A stretch of 64,000 nucleotides of DNA. Source: Flaviramulus basaltis. GTDB taxonomy: Bacteria > Bacteroidota > Bacteroidia > Flavobacteriales > Flavobacteriaceae. Of the stretch, positions 54,257-63,205 are shown piece by piece. The translations under genes and the position numbers were made by a program. Below the pieces are notes generated by a model. It was not told the DNA's origin, made no database searches, and saw only the letters and a list, made by a program, of their open reading frames with translations. Location: positions 124,001 to 188,000 of the forward strand of contig NZ_FPKV01000001.1 of the NCBI RefSeq assembly GCF_900114265.1, written 5' to 3'. How positions within the stretch are numbered: the first letter of the stretch is position 1; the number at the start of each line of letters is the position of its first letter.

Positions 54257-54340
54257 AAGAGTATAATTCTTTTGTATAAAGTTACTAAAAGAAATTGATA
54301 CATTAGCATTACTGAGTATTTGCTGGAATAAATGAGAAAT

Positions 54341-54375
54341 AAAAAATCCTAAAGTAAAAACTTTAGGATTTTTTT
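54341..54375 (-). terminator. Terminator of tRNA-Val
   Basis: Perfect 14-bp stem AAAAAATCCTAAAG / CTTTAGGATTTTTT around a 6-base loop, next to the 3' end of the tRNA on the minus strand. Its A and T runs let it work in both directions. Confidence 0.88.
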
Positions 54376-54376
54376 G

Positions 54377-54451
54377 TGGGCGCAGAGGGATTCGAACCCC
54401 CGACCCCTTGGGTGTAAACCAAGTGCTCTGAACCAACTGAGCTATGCGCCC
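54377..54451 (-). tRNA. tRNA-Val (anticodon TAC)
   Basis: Minus strand GGGCGCATAGCTCAG opens a full cloverleaf: 7-bp acceptor stem GGGCGCA/TGCGCCC, D-arm with CTCAGTTGGTT, anticodon stem CTTGG/CCAAG with loop TTTACAC (anticodon TAC), and T-arm GGGGGTTCGAATCCC. The discriminator base is A; the CCA end is not encoded (the next bases are CA). Confidence 0.96.
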
Positions 54452-54466
54452 TTCTAATTAGGTGTG

Positions 54467-54495
54467 CAAATATAACCTAGTTTTTAATATTGCAA
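54467..54495 (-). promoter_or_regulatory. Promoter of tRNA-Val
   Basis: On the minus strand TTG (54495-54493), 18 bases, then TATATTTG (54474-54467), a full match to the Bacteroidota promoter pattern, 15 bases upstream of the tRNA. Confidence 0.75.
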
Positions 54496-54514
54496 AAATT
54501 TTTTTAATAAAAAT

Positions 54515-55732
54515 TTAAATTATTTCTGCTACAACAAAAGTACTCCCCCCAATAAAGAGTAAATCAGTAGATTTTGAGTTTTTTAAAGCCGCTTTATAAG
54601 CCTCATTAACTGAATTATACGCATCTCCTTTTAATCCATAATTATTAAAAGCCTGTTTTAATTCATTAGTATCTAAACCACGTGGAATATCTGGTTTACA
54701 AAAATAATAAGTTGCTTTTTTGGGTAATAAGTCTTTAATAGAGTTTAAATCTTTATCATTTACAACTCCAAAAACAATATGTAGTGTGTCATATACTTCT
54801 TTTGAAAGCTGATCCATTACATAAGTTAACCCATCTTTATTATGACCTGTATCACAAACTACTTTTGGGTTTTCTTGCAAAACCTGCCATCTACCTAATA
54901 ATCCTGTGTTTTTTATAACATTTAGCAACCCTTTTTCAATATGATGTTGCGCGATTTTATATCCTTTTACTTGAAGCACCTTAACTGCTTGAATAACAGT
55001 TTTTATATTTTTAGCTTGATAACTCCCTACTAAATCTGATTTATAAATTTCTGAAATATTTTTATCTGCGTAAACTATTTCAGAATTATTATTTTTTGCT
55101 AAATCGTTAAAAACAGATGTTGTTTCTTTTTGAGTTTCCCCTATAACCACTGGTATATTAGGCTTAATAATGCCGCCTTTTTCAAAAGCGATAGCTTCTA
55201 ATGTATCCCCTAAAAACTGTGTATGATCTAAACCTATATTAGTAATTACTGAAACTTCTGGAGTTATAATATTGGTTGAATCTAATCGCCCGCCTAATCC
55301 AACTTCAATTACAGCAATATCAACTTTATGTTTTGAAAAATAATCGAATGCCATCCCAACAGTCATTTCAAAAAACGATAATTGATTTGAATCAAAAAAA
55401 GATTTATTACGTTGTATAAAGCCAATTACAAATGCTTTACTTACTTCTTTCCCGTTTATTTTAATCCGCTCTCTAAAGTCTTTTAAATGTGGTGATGTAT
55501 ACAATCCAACTTTATAACCTGCTTCTTGAAAAATAGATGCTAACATATGACTTGTTGACCCTTTCCCATTAGTACCAGCTACATGAATAGATTTGAATTT
55601 AAGCTCAGGATTACGCAGCTTATCAACTAATTTTATGGTATTGGATAAATCTTTCTTAAATGCTATTTTACCTTGTTTTTGATACATTGGCAGTTGAGAA
55701 AACATCCAATTAAGAGTATCTTGATACGTCAT
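54515..55732 (-). CDS. folC: Bifunctional folylpolyglutamate synthase/dihydrofolate synthase
   Basis: A 405-residue Mur-ligase-like folate enzyme with GTNGKGSTSHMLASIF (P-loop), LYTSPHLKDFRERI, VEVGLGGRLDSTN and CDTGHNKDGL. It adds glutamate to folates. It follows tonB at four bases, as the last gene of the exbB-exbD-tonB-folC operon. Confidence 0.95.
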   Translation of the reverse strand: MTYQDTLNWMFSQLPMYQKQGKIAFKKDLSNTIKLVDKLRNPELKFKSIHVAGTNGKGSTSHMLASIFQEAGYKVGLYTSPHLKDFRERIKINGKEVSKAFVIGFIQRNKSFFDSNQLSFFEMTVGMAFDYFSKHKVDIAVIEVGLGGRLDSTNIITPEVSVITNIGLDHTQFLGDTLEAIAFEKGGIIKPNIPVVIGETQKETTSVFNDLAKNNNSEIVYADKNISEIYKSDLVGSYQAKNIKTVIQAVKVLQVKGYKIAQHHIEKGLLNVIKNTGLLGRWQVLQENPKVVCDTGHNKDGLTYVMDQLSKEVYDTLHIVFGVVNDKDLNSIKDLLPKKATYYFCKPDIPRGLDTNELKQAFNNYGLKGDAYNSVNEAYKAALKNSKSTDLLFIGGSTFVVAEII

Positions 55733-55736
55733 TTTT

Positions 55737-56585
55737 TTATTGACCCAATTTGAAGTTTACTTTCACAAAACCTATTTGTTTTGCTGGCGCGTTAGAATCT
55801 GCAGGCCATTTATGAGATAATGCAATTTTTTTTGCTGGCTCTAATAAACATTGTGCAGTATTGGTTGTTCCTTTTTGTCCTGGTTCTGCTGAAATAACAT
55901 TTCCGCTTTGGTTAACAACAATTCTAACGATTACCATTCCTGACTCGTTACAATCCTGTTTTAGGGTCTCATAGGTTGCTCTACCTCTACCATTTAAACC
56001 ATAACCAACGCCACCACTTCCTGTACCTTGACCACCAAAATAACTTGGCGCATAAGGATCGCCATCTAATTGCCCCTTATCACCAGCTTTATTATCGTTA
56101 CCCTCACTACCTGTTGTAGTGCCATCAGATTTACTAACACCTCCAATTAACGCATCCAACTTTTTCTTCTTTTCCTCTTGCTCACGTTTTTCTTTAGCAA
56201 CTCTATCTGCTTCTGCCTTTGCTTTTGCATCTGCTATAGCTTTTGCTTTAGTTTCTGCCTCTTTTTGTTTTTTAATGGCAATTTCTTCAGCATTGTCTGC
56301 AGTCAAAACCTCCTCTTTAACCTCAGAAGACGCAGTTGGTTCTGCCTTATTTACCTCTGGTTGTGGTGGCTCGTTTACTTCTTGAGGAATAGATTTTACA
56401 GGCTCTTTTGGCTGAACGTTTCCTTTACCAAAATCGGTATTACCAAAGTTAACCGCTACACCATATTCTTCTGGTGGATCCATATAAGTTGTCCCAACAA
56501 CAAAAAGCAAAAGCAATAGTATAATAGAAATTAAGGCTGTTAATTTCGCTGAATTTTTTTCGTGCTTTGTTTTGAAGTATTTCAT
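55737..56585 (-). CDS. tonB: TonB-family energy transducer
   Basis: A 282-residue protein with a single N-terminal membrane helix (LTALISIILLLLLFVVGTTY), a long periplasmic linker rich in Lys, Glu, Ala and Pro (with a coiled-coil-like stretch at about 100-150), and a C-terminal domain (MVIVRIVVNQSGNVISAEP ... FVKVNFKLG) of the TonB fold. It passes energy from ExbB/ExbD to outer-membrane receptors such as the one at 35910. The operon order fits. Confidence 0.9.
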   Translation of the reverse strand: MKYFKTKHEKNSAKLTALISIILLLLLFVVGTTYMDPPEEYGVAVNFGNTDFGKGNVQPKEPVKSIPQEVNEPPQPEVNKAEPTASSEVKEEVLTADNAEEIAIKKQKEAETKAKAIADAKAKAEADRVAKEKREQEEKKKKLDALIGGVSKSDGTTTGSEGNDNKAGDKGQLDGDPYAPSYFGGQGTGSGGVGYGLNGRGRATYETLKQDCNESGMVIVRIVVNQSGNVISAEPGQKGTTNTAQCLLEPAKKIALSHKWPADSNAPAKQIGFVKVNFKLGQ

Positions 56586-56697
56586 AGTAAACTTACACCC
56601 TTGTATTTATTATAAAGTTAAACTTTAAGCAATATAAATCTTTAGAATCTTTATTTTATATTAGGAAACGATACTTTATCACCGATAACCCTTTAAA

Positions 56698-57087
56698 TTA
56701 AGGCTTTACAGCTAATATAACTTTAAACTTATTTCTGTTAGCAATATCCATAACCTTAACAACATTTTCAACAGGTACAGATTTTTCGGCTCTTAAAACA
56801 ATAGTAGGTTTTTCTTGTGATGAAAGCGCTGCAAGTAATTCATTTTCTAAAACACTTTCACCTACTCGTTTTTGATCTATATAATAAGTTAAATCTTTTT
56901 TTATACTAACCGCTACAGACTTTTTATTTTCTGTTTTACCACTCGCTTTTGGCAATAAAATATCAATAGCATTAGTGCTAACAAGTGTGGAAGCTATCAT
57001 AAAAAATATAAGAAGCAGAAACACAATATCTGTCATAGACGACATATTGAATTCTGGTGTCACCTTATTTCTTCCTCTAAAATTCAT
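56698..57087 (-). CDS. exbD: Biopolymer transporter ExbD
   Basis: A 129-residue single-pass protein with the proton-path Asp20 in FNMSSMTDIVFLLLIFFMI and a periplasmic ExbD domain ending VENVVKVMDIANRNKFKVILAVKP. It follows exbB by one base and precedes tonB after 112 bases. Confidence 0.94.
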   Translation of the reverse strand: MNFRGRNKVTPEFNMSSMTDIVFLLLIFFMIASTLVSTNAIDILLPKASGKTENKKSVAVSIKKDLTYYIDQKRVGESVLENELLAALSSQEKPTIVLRAEKSVPVENVVKVMDIANRNKFKVILAVKP

Positions 57088-57088
57088 A

Positions 57089-57790
57089 TTATGTAGGTTC
57101 GTTTAAGTGATCTAAAAATTCTAACGAATTCGCTTCCATTTGATAAACAACTTTATCGGTTTTAACAACTAAATGGTTATATGCCATATAAGCTACAATA
57201 CCCACTATTAAACCCGCTACAGTTGTTGTCATGGCAGTATATAACCCACTTGCCAAAACATCCATTTGTATAGTACCTCCTGCATTAGCCAATTCAAATA
57301 TGGCTAAAATCATTCCAATTACTGTACCAAGAAACCCAATCATTGGGCCTGCTCCAGATATAGTTGCTAGAATACTCACGTTTTTTTCTAGTCCGTAAAT
57401 TTCTAAACGTCCTGCATTTTCAATAGCTGTGTTAATATCAGCTAGTGGCTTTCCTATTCTTGAAATTCCTTTTCCTATTAATCGAGATACTGGTGAATTT
57501 ACTTGAGCACAAAGCATTTGAGCAGAATCAATTTTACCATTACTAACATGGTCTTTAATTTGATTCATAAAATTAGCATCAACTTTTGAAGCCGCTTTTA
57601 TAGCAAAAATGCGCTCAAAATAAATATAAATAGCCCCTACAAGTAATATAAACAGTACTGCAATTATAACTTGTCCCGCAGCACCACCACTACTAATTAG
57701 TTCAATTATTGAAAGTGTTTTTTCAACTGATTCTCCATCAGCCGGTACTTCTACTACTTCTTGTATGTTTAGTAATAATGTATTTAGCAT
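57089..57790 (-). CDS. exbB: MotA/TolQ/ExbB proton channel family protein
   Basis: A 233-residue protein with three membrane helices, the family block LEKNVSILATISGAGPMIGFLGTVIGMILAF-like (TISGAGPMIGFLGTVIGM) and ALYTAMTTTVAGLIVGIVAYMAYN. It forms the proton-driven motor with ExbD for TonB. It is the first gene of the operon. Confidence 0.94.
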   Translation of the reverse strand: MLNTLLLNIQEVVEVPADGESVEKTLSIIELISSGGAAGQVIIAVLFILLVGAIYIYFERIFAIKAASKVDANFMNQIKDHVSNGKIDSAQMLCAQVNSPVSRLIGKGISRIGKPLADINTAIENAGRLEIYGLEKNVSILATISGAGPMIGFLGTVIGMILAIFELANAGGTIQMDVLASGLYTAMTTTVAGLIVGIVAYMAYNHLVVKTDKVVYQMEANSLEFLDHLNEPT

Positions 57791-57966
57791 ATAATATTAA
57801 ATTTATTGCAACTTAATAACGTTAGTTTTTCTTTTAAAGTATAAAGCTTCACCTTTTGCTTATTTCCGTGAAAGCGATAACTTGTTTATTTGTCTCTGTT
57901 TCCTTTTTGTTGAGAATGGCAATTTTTCGAAGACCTATTCAAAACACTAATATTTTAATTCTTAAT

Positions 57967-59361
57967 TTAAAATAAAGTTCTAGTAAACATAAAAGCTACT
58001 GATCCCACTAGAAAACCTATTAAAGCTAACCATGAAATCTTTTTTAAGTACCAGAAAAAATCTATTTTTTCCATACCCATTGCAACTACTCCAGCTGCAG
58101 AACCTATAATTAACATACTACCTCCTGTACCTGCTGAATAGGCTATAAAGTGCCATAATTCATCATCCATAGGTTCGTGAAACATCCCTAAACTTGCTGC
58201 TACTAATGGTACATTATCAATTACAGCAGAACCAACACCAAGTAAAAGAACCACTAAATCTGAAACTCCTTCCCCTGTATGTATCTCAGTTCCGAGCATT
58301 GGCATAGAATCTTGTAATGAGTTAGCGAAATTAAATAAGATACCCAACGATTCTAAAGCTGCAACTGCCATTAAAATACCTAAAAAGAAAAGTATACTTG
58401 GTAATTCTATTTTTGATAGTGAATGATGCACAGGGCTATGGTGAGCGTGGGCGTCACTTTCCTCTGAATCATACTCAGTCATACTAAATTTAGAACTACT
58501 ATAAATCTCAGCAAATATGGCCACAACTCCTAAAGACAGCATCATACCAACATAAGGTGGTAAATGTGTAATCATTTTAAATATTGGTACAAAAACAATA
58601 GCACCTAAGCCTAAATAAAGCATAGTTCCACTAAACTTAGATTTCTTTTTCTCTTCTACTTCTTCAACATCTAAATCTCCTTTAAATATTGGTAAAAATG
58701 AAGCGATAAAAGAAGGCACTGCCATACATAAGAATGAAGGAATAAATAAATAACCAACTAAATGGTCTGTTGACACCTTTTTACCAATCCATAACATTGT
58801 GGTTGTTACATCTCCAATTGGTGACCATGCTCCACCTGCGTTTGCTGCAATAATAATTAAACCTGCATAATAAAGACGAACGTCTCTATCTTTTACTATT
58901 TTTTGAAGAATAGAAATCAGTACTATAGTTGCTGTAAGATTATCAATAATAGCAGATAAAATAAATGCTAAGATTGAGAAAATCCATAAGATTTTTGTTT
59001 TCTTTTTTGTTTTAACAAAATCTTTTATGGTTGAAAACCCATCAAAATAATCTATAATTTCAACAATAGTCATGGCTCCCAAAAGGAACACTAATATTTC
59101 GGAAGTTTTACCTAAATGATGAAGTAAGGTTTCTTCCATAAGATGCATCTTTTCATCTGATGTGAAATTCCCAAAACCTTCTAATAATGAATGGTTAGCA
59201 GAATCAAACCATTGCGGAAAGCCTTCTAAACCTAGAGCAATTAGCGCCCAACAAATAGCCATCATGACCAATGCTGGAATTAATTTATCTATTTTTATAC
59301 TATGCTCTAAAGTAATGGCTAAATATCCCATTACAAATACCAAAATAATTGCTGCTTCCAT
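57967..59361 (-). CDS. nhaD: NhaD family sodium:proton antiporter
   Basis: A 464-residue polytopic membrane protein of the IT superfamily: MTIVEIIDYFDGF, LSAIIDNLTATIVLISIL, IAANAGGAWSPIGDVTTTMLW and SAVIDNVPLVAASLGMF are NhaD-type conserved sites with the membrane Asp-Asn pairs. A histidine-rich loop lies between helices (HAHHSPVHHS). NhaD expels sodium and is frequent in marine bacteria. It is ten bases after the dehydrogenase gene on the same transcript. Confidence 0.93.
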   Translation of the reverse strand: MEAAIILVFVMGYLAITLEHSIKIDKLIPALVMMAICWALIALGLEGFPQWFDSANHSLLEGFGNFTSDEKMHLMEETLLHHLGKTSEILVFLLGAMTIVEIIDYFDGFSTIKDFVKTKKKTKILWIFSILAFILSAIIDNLTATIVLISILQKIVKDRDVRLYYAGLIIIAANAGGAWSPIGDVTTTMLWIGKKVSTDHLVGYLFIPSFLCMAVPSFIASFLPIFKGDLDVEEVEEKKKSKFSGTMLYLGLGAIVFVPIFKMITHLPPYVGMMLSLGVVAIFAEIYSSSKFSMTEYDSEESDAHAHHSPVHHSLSKIELPSILFFLGILMAVAALESLGILFNFANSLQDSMPMLGTEIHTGEGVSDLVVLLLGVGSAVIDNVPLVAASLGMFHEPMDDELWHFIAYSAGTGGSMLIIGSAAGVVAMGMEKIDFFWYLKKISWLALIGFLVGSVAFMFTRTLF

Positions 59362-59371
59362 AAATTTATTT

Positions 59372-60598
59372 TTAGATAAGTTGGCTTAGTGCTATTTCAA
59401 ATGCTGTTGCACTAATTTCTGTTTTTGATTTATTTTTATTGTAAATTTTTTCTATTGCTTCTCTAATTATATTTGATGTGTCATTAAATATGGCTTCATC
59501 AGTCATTTGTACACGTCTCTCCATAAAATATGCAAAAACACGAGCCATTCCACAGTTTGAAATAAAATCTGGAATTAAACTCACACGATAATCGGTATGC
59601 TCCATAATTGGTCCGAAGAAAATTTCTTTGTCTGCAAAAGGCACATTTGCTCCACAGGAAATAACTTCTAAACCGCTATCAATCATTTCATCAATCTGAT
59701 TAATTGTAATTAATCTTGATGCGGCACAAGGTGCGAAAATTTCTGTTTTTATTGACCAAATTTTCTCGTTAATTTCATTAAATGGAATTAAATTTTCTGC
59801 TTCTAGAGTATTTCCTTTTTTAGCTAAGAAAAGATTCGTTATTTCTTCAAAAGTAAAACCTTCTTCTTTAATTAACCCGCCTGCTATATCAATAATTCCA
59901 ACAACTTTAGCTCCCATTTGCGATAAATAAAAAGCTGCTGCGGCACCTACATTACCAAAACCTTGTATTACGGCGCGTTTACCTTCAACTGTACCACCAT
60001 AAACATTATAATATTGTTTCACCGCTTCTGCAACGCCAAAACCGGTAATCATATCTGCAACTGTATATTTTCTTGAAACATTAGGAGAATACTCTGGGTT
60101 CTCAATAACCTTTATAACCCCTTGACGTAACTGACCTATTCTATTAATTTTATCAGCTTCAGTAGGTTTGAAATGACCATTAAAAACACCCTCTTGAGGA
60201 TGCCAAACACCACTTTCTTCTGTTATTGGAATAACTTCATGAATTTCATCTACATTTAAATCACCACCCGTTCCATAATAACTTTTAAGTAGTGGCGAAA
60301 CCGCTTTATACCAACGTTCTAAAACACCTTTTTTTCTTGGGTCTTGAGGGTCGAAATTGATACCTGATTTTGCACCACCAATAGCCGGACCAGAGACTGT
60401 AAATTTAATCTCCATAGTTTTTGCTAAAGACAACACCTCGTTCATATCAAGTCCTTTTCGCATTCGTGTTCCTCCACCAGCAGCTCCACCGCGTAATGAG
60501 TTTATAACAACCCAACCTTCTGCTTCTGTTTCAGAGTCTTTCCAATTAAAAACAATTTCAGGTTCTTTATTTTCGTACTTTTTTAATAATTCTTTCAT
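59372..60598 (-). CDS. Glu/Leu/Phe/Val family dehydrogenase
   Basis: A 408-residue amino acid dehydrogenase. The dimerisation/substrate part has GGAAGGGTRMRKGL and the catalytic lysine region VSGPAIGGAKSGINFDP; the NAD-binding part has VIQGFGNVGAAAAFYLSQMG. It interconverts an amino acid and 2-oxo acid; the substrate (glutamate, leucine or other) is not decided by these motifs. It leads the operon with nhaD; a -7 box lies about 108 bases upstream. Confidence 0.92.
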   Translation of the reverse strand: MKELLKKYENKEPEIVFNWKDSETEAEGWVVINSLRGGAAGGGTRMRKGLDMNEVLSLAKTMEIKFTVSGPAIGGAKSGINFDPQDPRKKGVLERWYKAVSPLLKSYYGTGGDLNVDEIHEVIPITEESGVWHPQEGVFNGHFKPTEADKINRIGQLRQGVIKVIENPEYSPNVSRKYTVADMITGFGVAEAVKQYYNVYGGTVEGKRAVIQGFGNVGAAAAFYLSQMGAKVVGIIDIAGGLIKEEGFTFEEITNLFLAKKGNTLEAENLIPFNEINEKIWSIKTEIFAPCAASRLITINQIDEMIDSGLEVISCGANVPFADKEIFFGPIMEHTDYRVSLIPDFISNCGMARVFAYFMERRVQMTDEAIFNDTSNIIREAIEKIYNKNKSKTEISATAFEIALSQLI

Positions 60599-60705
60599 TT
60601 ATGTATTTATATGATTCGTTTTTAGCTTGTAATTAAATTTTTTGAAATTTTATTTAAGTGTAGCTAAAGCTGATTCATAAGGAAAGTATTAAATTATTAA
60701 TGTAA

Positions 60706-60713
60706 CAAATATA
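60706..60713 (-). promoter_or_regulatory. Promoter -7 box of the dehydrogenase-nhaD operon
   Basis: Minus strand TATATTTG matches TAnnTTTG; the leader would be about 100 bases. Confidence 0.5.
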
Positions 60714-60751
60714 AAAAACTAAAATCCTTTAAGATTAATTTTTTGTTATTT

Positions 60752-61816
60752 TTAAGGTATATATATTTTGCCAGAACTGTGATCTTTTATTGCCCCCGTA
60801 ACACTTTTTAAGCAATTAACTTGTTCTCTGAGTTTTAGCACACCTAGCAACCCAAAAATTAAGGCTTCCTTGTACTCAATTACCTCATTTTTAGGAATTA
60901 TAATAGTATGTTTAGAATGTGCTTTTATTCTATTTATTAGATAACTATTATACACACCACCACCAGTAACTAAAACGGTTGCATTATTCTTTTTATTTAT
61001 TTCTGAAGATATTTGAATTGAAATATGCTCAACAACTGTTTTTAAAACATCTTTAACTTCCAAATTAAAGCTATTTATTAATGGAAAAATATATTTATTC
61101 ACCCACTCTAATCCTAAGGATTTAGGATAGTTTTCTTTATAAAACGCTATTGAATTTAATTGGCTTAGTAATTCTTGATTAATAATTCCTGTTGAAGCTA
61201 TTTTACCGCCATCATCATAATTAAAACCAAGTTTGTTTACATAATGATTTAACACAATGTTTACCGGACAAACATCATAAGCAATTCGGTTTTCTTCTAT
61301 TTCAGTTGAGATATTTGCAAATCCGCCCAAATTTAAACAGTAATCATAATTAGCAAACAATAATTTATCACCAATTGGTACTAATGGCGCACCTTGCCCA
61401 CCAAGCTCAACATCTCCAACTCTAAAATTGCAAACAACCTTTTGCTTTAATAATCTTGCTAAAACTGGCTTATTCCCTATTTGGTAGGTTAATTTTTTTT
61501 CTGGCTGATGTAATGCAGTATGCCCATGAGAACAGACGGCATCAATATTATTTATATCATATTTTTTGATAAAATTTTCAATAATACCTGCTAAATAAAT
61601 AGTGTAATCTTCATCTATTTGCTGTAATTCTTCAAGCGAAAAAGACACCAATTTTTTCAATACATTATACCAATCGTTGGTGTAGCTTACGGTTTCACAA
61701 TGAATGATTTCAAAACGCCAAAAATCATTAAACTGGAATTTCACTAAAACCAGATCGATTCCGTCTAAAGATGTTCCAGACATCACCCCAATAATATTGT
61801 ATTCATTTTTTTCCAT
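60752..61816 (-). CDS. anmK: Anhydro-N-acetylmuramic acid kinase
   Basis: A 354-residue ASKHA-fold kinase that phosphorylates anhydroMurNAc in peptidoglycan recycling. Motifs: IIGVMSGTSLDGIDLV at the N-terminus, CSHGHTALHQPEK, GDVELGGQGAPLVPIGD, NLGGFANIS and LVTGGGVYNSYL. The frame continues to 61888 and would add a hydrophobic N-terminus, but the ATG at 61816 just before the conserved motif is the usual start. Confidence 0.93.
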   Translation of the reverse strand: MEKNEYNIIGVMSGTSLDGIDLVLVKFQFNDFWRFEIIHCETVSYTNDWYNVLKKLVSFSLEELQQIDEDYTIYLAGIIENFIKKYDINNIDAVCSHGHTALHQPEKKLTYQIGNKPVLARLLKQKVVCNFRVGDVELGGQGAPLVPIGDKLLFANYDYCLNLGGFANISTEIEENRIAYDVCPVNIVLNHYVNKLGFNYDDGGKIASTGIINQELLSQLNSIAFYKENYPKSLGLEWVNKYIFPLINSFNLEVKDVLKTVVEHISIQISSEINKKNNATVLVTGGGVYNSYLINRIKAHSKHTIIIPKNEVIEYKEALIFGLLGVLKLREQVNCLKSVTGAIKDHSSGKIYIP

Positions 61817-61863
61817 GAGAGGTAAAAATAATAATCCCAACTGAAAAATTAACACTAATAAGC

Positions 61864-61871
61864 TATATTTG
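61864..61871 (+). promoter_or_regulatory. Promoter -7 box of the acyl-CoA dehydrogenase gene
   Basis: TATATTTG matches TAnnTTTG, 39 bases before the ATG at 61911. It also lies in the upstream extension of the anmK frame, which supports the shorter anmK. Confidence 0.6.
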
Positions 61872-61910
61872 TAAATATTTTTTACCAAAACATCATTTTA
61901 ATTACGAATT

Positions 61911-63053
61911 ATGAATTTTAGTCTTTCCGAAGAACATATTATGATACGCGAAGCTGCTCGCGATTTTGCACAAACAGAATTACTACCAGGTGTTATTGAA
62001 CGAGACAACAAACAAGTGTTTCCTAATGAGCTAGTTAAGAAAATGGGCGAACTTGGATTTATGGGTATTATGGTAGACCCAAAATATGGCGGAAGCGGTA
62101 TGGATGCTATTTCTTATGTTCTTATTATGGAAGAATTATCAAAAATTGATGCTTCGGCTTCAGTAATTGTTTCTGTAAATAATTCGTTGGTTTGTTATGG
62201 TCTTGAAGCTTATGGATCTGAAGAACAAAAACAAAAATATTTAACCAAATTAGCAACTGGAGAATTTGTAGGTGCTTTTTGTTTAAGTGAACCTGAAGCT
62301 GGTAGTGATGCTACATCACAAAGAACTACAGCTATAGATCATGGTGATCATTACGTTATAAATGGCACAAAAAACTGGATTACAAATGGTGGTCGTGCCG
62401 ATGTTTATTTAGTAATTGCTCAAACTGACAGAGATAAAGGTTCTCATGGTATTAATGCTTTTATTGTTGAAAAAGGTATGGAAGGTTTTCATGTGGGACC
62501 TAAAGAAGACAAGTTAGGAATCCGCGGAAGCGACACTCACACCTTACAATTTAATGATGTTAAAGTCCCTAAAGAAAACAGAATTGGCACAAATGGTTCT
62601 GGTTTTAGATTTGCAATGAAAACACTATCTGGTGGTCGTATTGGTATTGCTTCTCAAGCTTTAGGAATAGCGTCTGGTGCTTACGAGTTAGCTCTTAAAT
62701 ACTCAAAAGAAAGAAAAGCTTTTGGTACCGAGATTTGCAACCATCAAGCTATTGCTTTTAAATTAGCCGATATGTATACGGAAATTGAAGCAGCAAGGTA
62801 TTTAGTAATGAAAGCTGCTTGGGATAAAGACCAAGGTAACAACTACGATAAGTCTAGTGCTATGGCAAAACTTTACGCCTCTAAAGTAGCTATGGAACAT
62901 ACCGTTGAAGCTGTACAAATTCATGGTGGTAATGGTTTTGTAAAAGACTATCACGTAGAACGTTTAATGCGTGACGCCAAAATCACACAGATTTACGAAG
63001 GCACTTCAGAAATTCAAAAAATAGTTATTTCTAGAAGTTTAATAAAGGAATAA
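61911..63053 (+). CDS. Acyl-CoA dehydrogenase
   Basis: A 380-residue flavoprotein of the short/medium-chain acyl-CoA dehydrogenase family: N-terminal LSEEHIMIREAARDFAQTELLPG, FCLSEPEAGSDA (FAD contact), NGTKNWITNGG, and the C-terminal catalytic Glu in ITQIYEGTSEIQKIVISR. It makes enoyl-CoA in beta-oxidation or related amino-acid breakdown. It is followed by its own spacer, with no electron-transfer flavoprotein gene adjacent. Confidence 0.95.
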   Translation: MNFSLSEEHIMIREAARDFAQTELLPGVIERDNKQVFPNELVKKMGELGFMGIMVDPKYGGSGMDAISYVLIMEELSKIDASASVIVSVNNSLVCYGLEAYGSEEQKQKYLTKLATGEFVGAFCLSEPEAGSDATSQRTTAIDHGDHYVINGTKNWITNGGRADVYLVIAQTDRDKGSHGINAFIVEKGMEGFHVGPKEDKLGIRGSDTHTLQFNDVKVPKENRIGTNGSGFRFAMKTLSGGRIGIASQALGIASGAYELALKYSKERKAFGTEICNHQAIAFKLADMYTEIEAARYLVMKAAWDKDQGNNYDKSSAMAKLYASKVAMEHTVEAVQIHGGNGFVKDYHVERLMRDAKITQIYEGTSEIQKIVISRSLIKE

Positions 63054-63116
63054 TTTCCTTTTCTTTATTAATAAGCTTAAATACTTTAATTCAAAACTAA
63101 AATAATAGGTCTAGTA

Positions 63117-63184
63117 CCTAACTAACAAATAGGCAATTCTGTTTTTAAAATTGTATATTTGTTAGTTAGGCTTATCGCCTATTT
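63117..63184. promoter_or_regulatory. Nested inverted repeats over the guanine deaminase promoter (putative operator)
   Basis: CCTAACTAACAAATA (63117-63131) and TATTTGTTAGTTAGG (63156-63170) form a perfect 15-bp inverted repeat with a 24-base spacer; the right arm overlaps the -7 box TATATTTG (63154-63161). A second pairing links AAATAGGC (63127-63134) with GCCTATTT (63177-63184). Since the left arm lies upstream of the predicted transcript start, a DNA operator is more likely than an RNA switch. Confidence 0.6.
63154..63161 (+). promoter_or_regulatory. Promoter -7 box of the guanine deaminase operon
   Basis: TATATTTG matches TAnnTTTG, 44 bases before the ATG at 63206. No clear -33 TTG was found. 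Confidence 0.6.
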
Positions 63185-63205
63185 CAAAATAATCAATTTA
63201 AAAAA

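Noticed and set aside
54257-54436. N-terminal extension of the LuxR-type protein by 60 codons
   Set aside because: The extension would be translated from tRNA-Val and its terminator; the ATG at 54256 is a clean start.
56119-56519. Plus-strand open frames opposite tonB, rich in Phe, Ser, Cys and Ala
   Set aside because: They are the complement of the Lys/Glu/Ala-rich linker of TonB, which gives long stop-free frames by composition.
57702-57722. Sequence like the GbsR operator (CAATTATTGAAAGTG) in exbB
   Set aside because: Only the right half-site is present and it lies in coding sequence; probably chance.
61817-61888. Hydrophobic N-terminal extension of AnmK, which looks like a signal peptide
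   Set aside because: AnmK is cytoplasmic, the conserved N-terminus starts at the ATG at 61816, and the extension overlaps the divergent promoter box.
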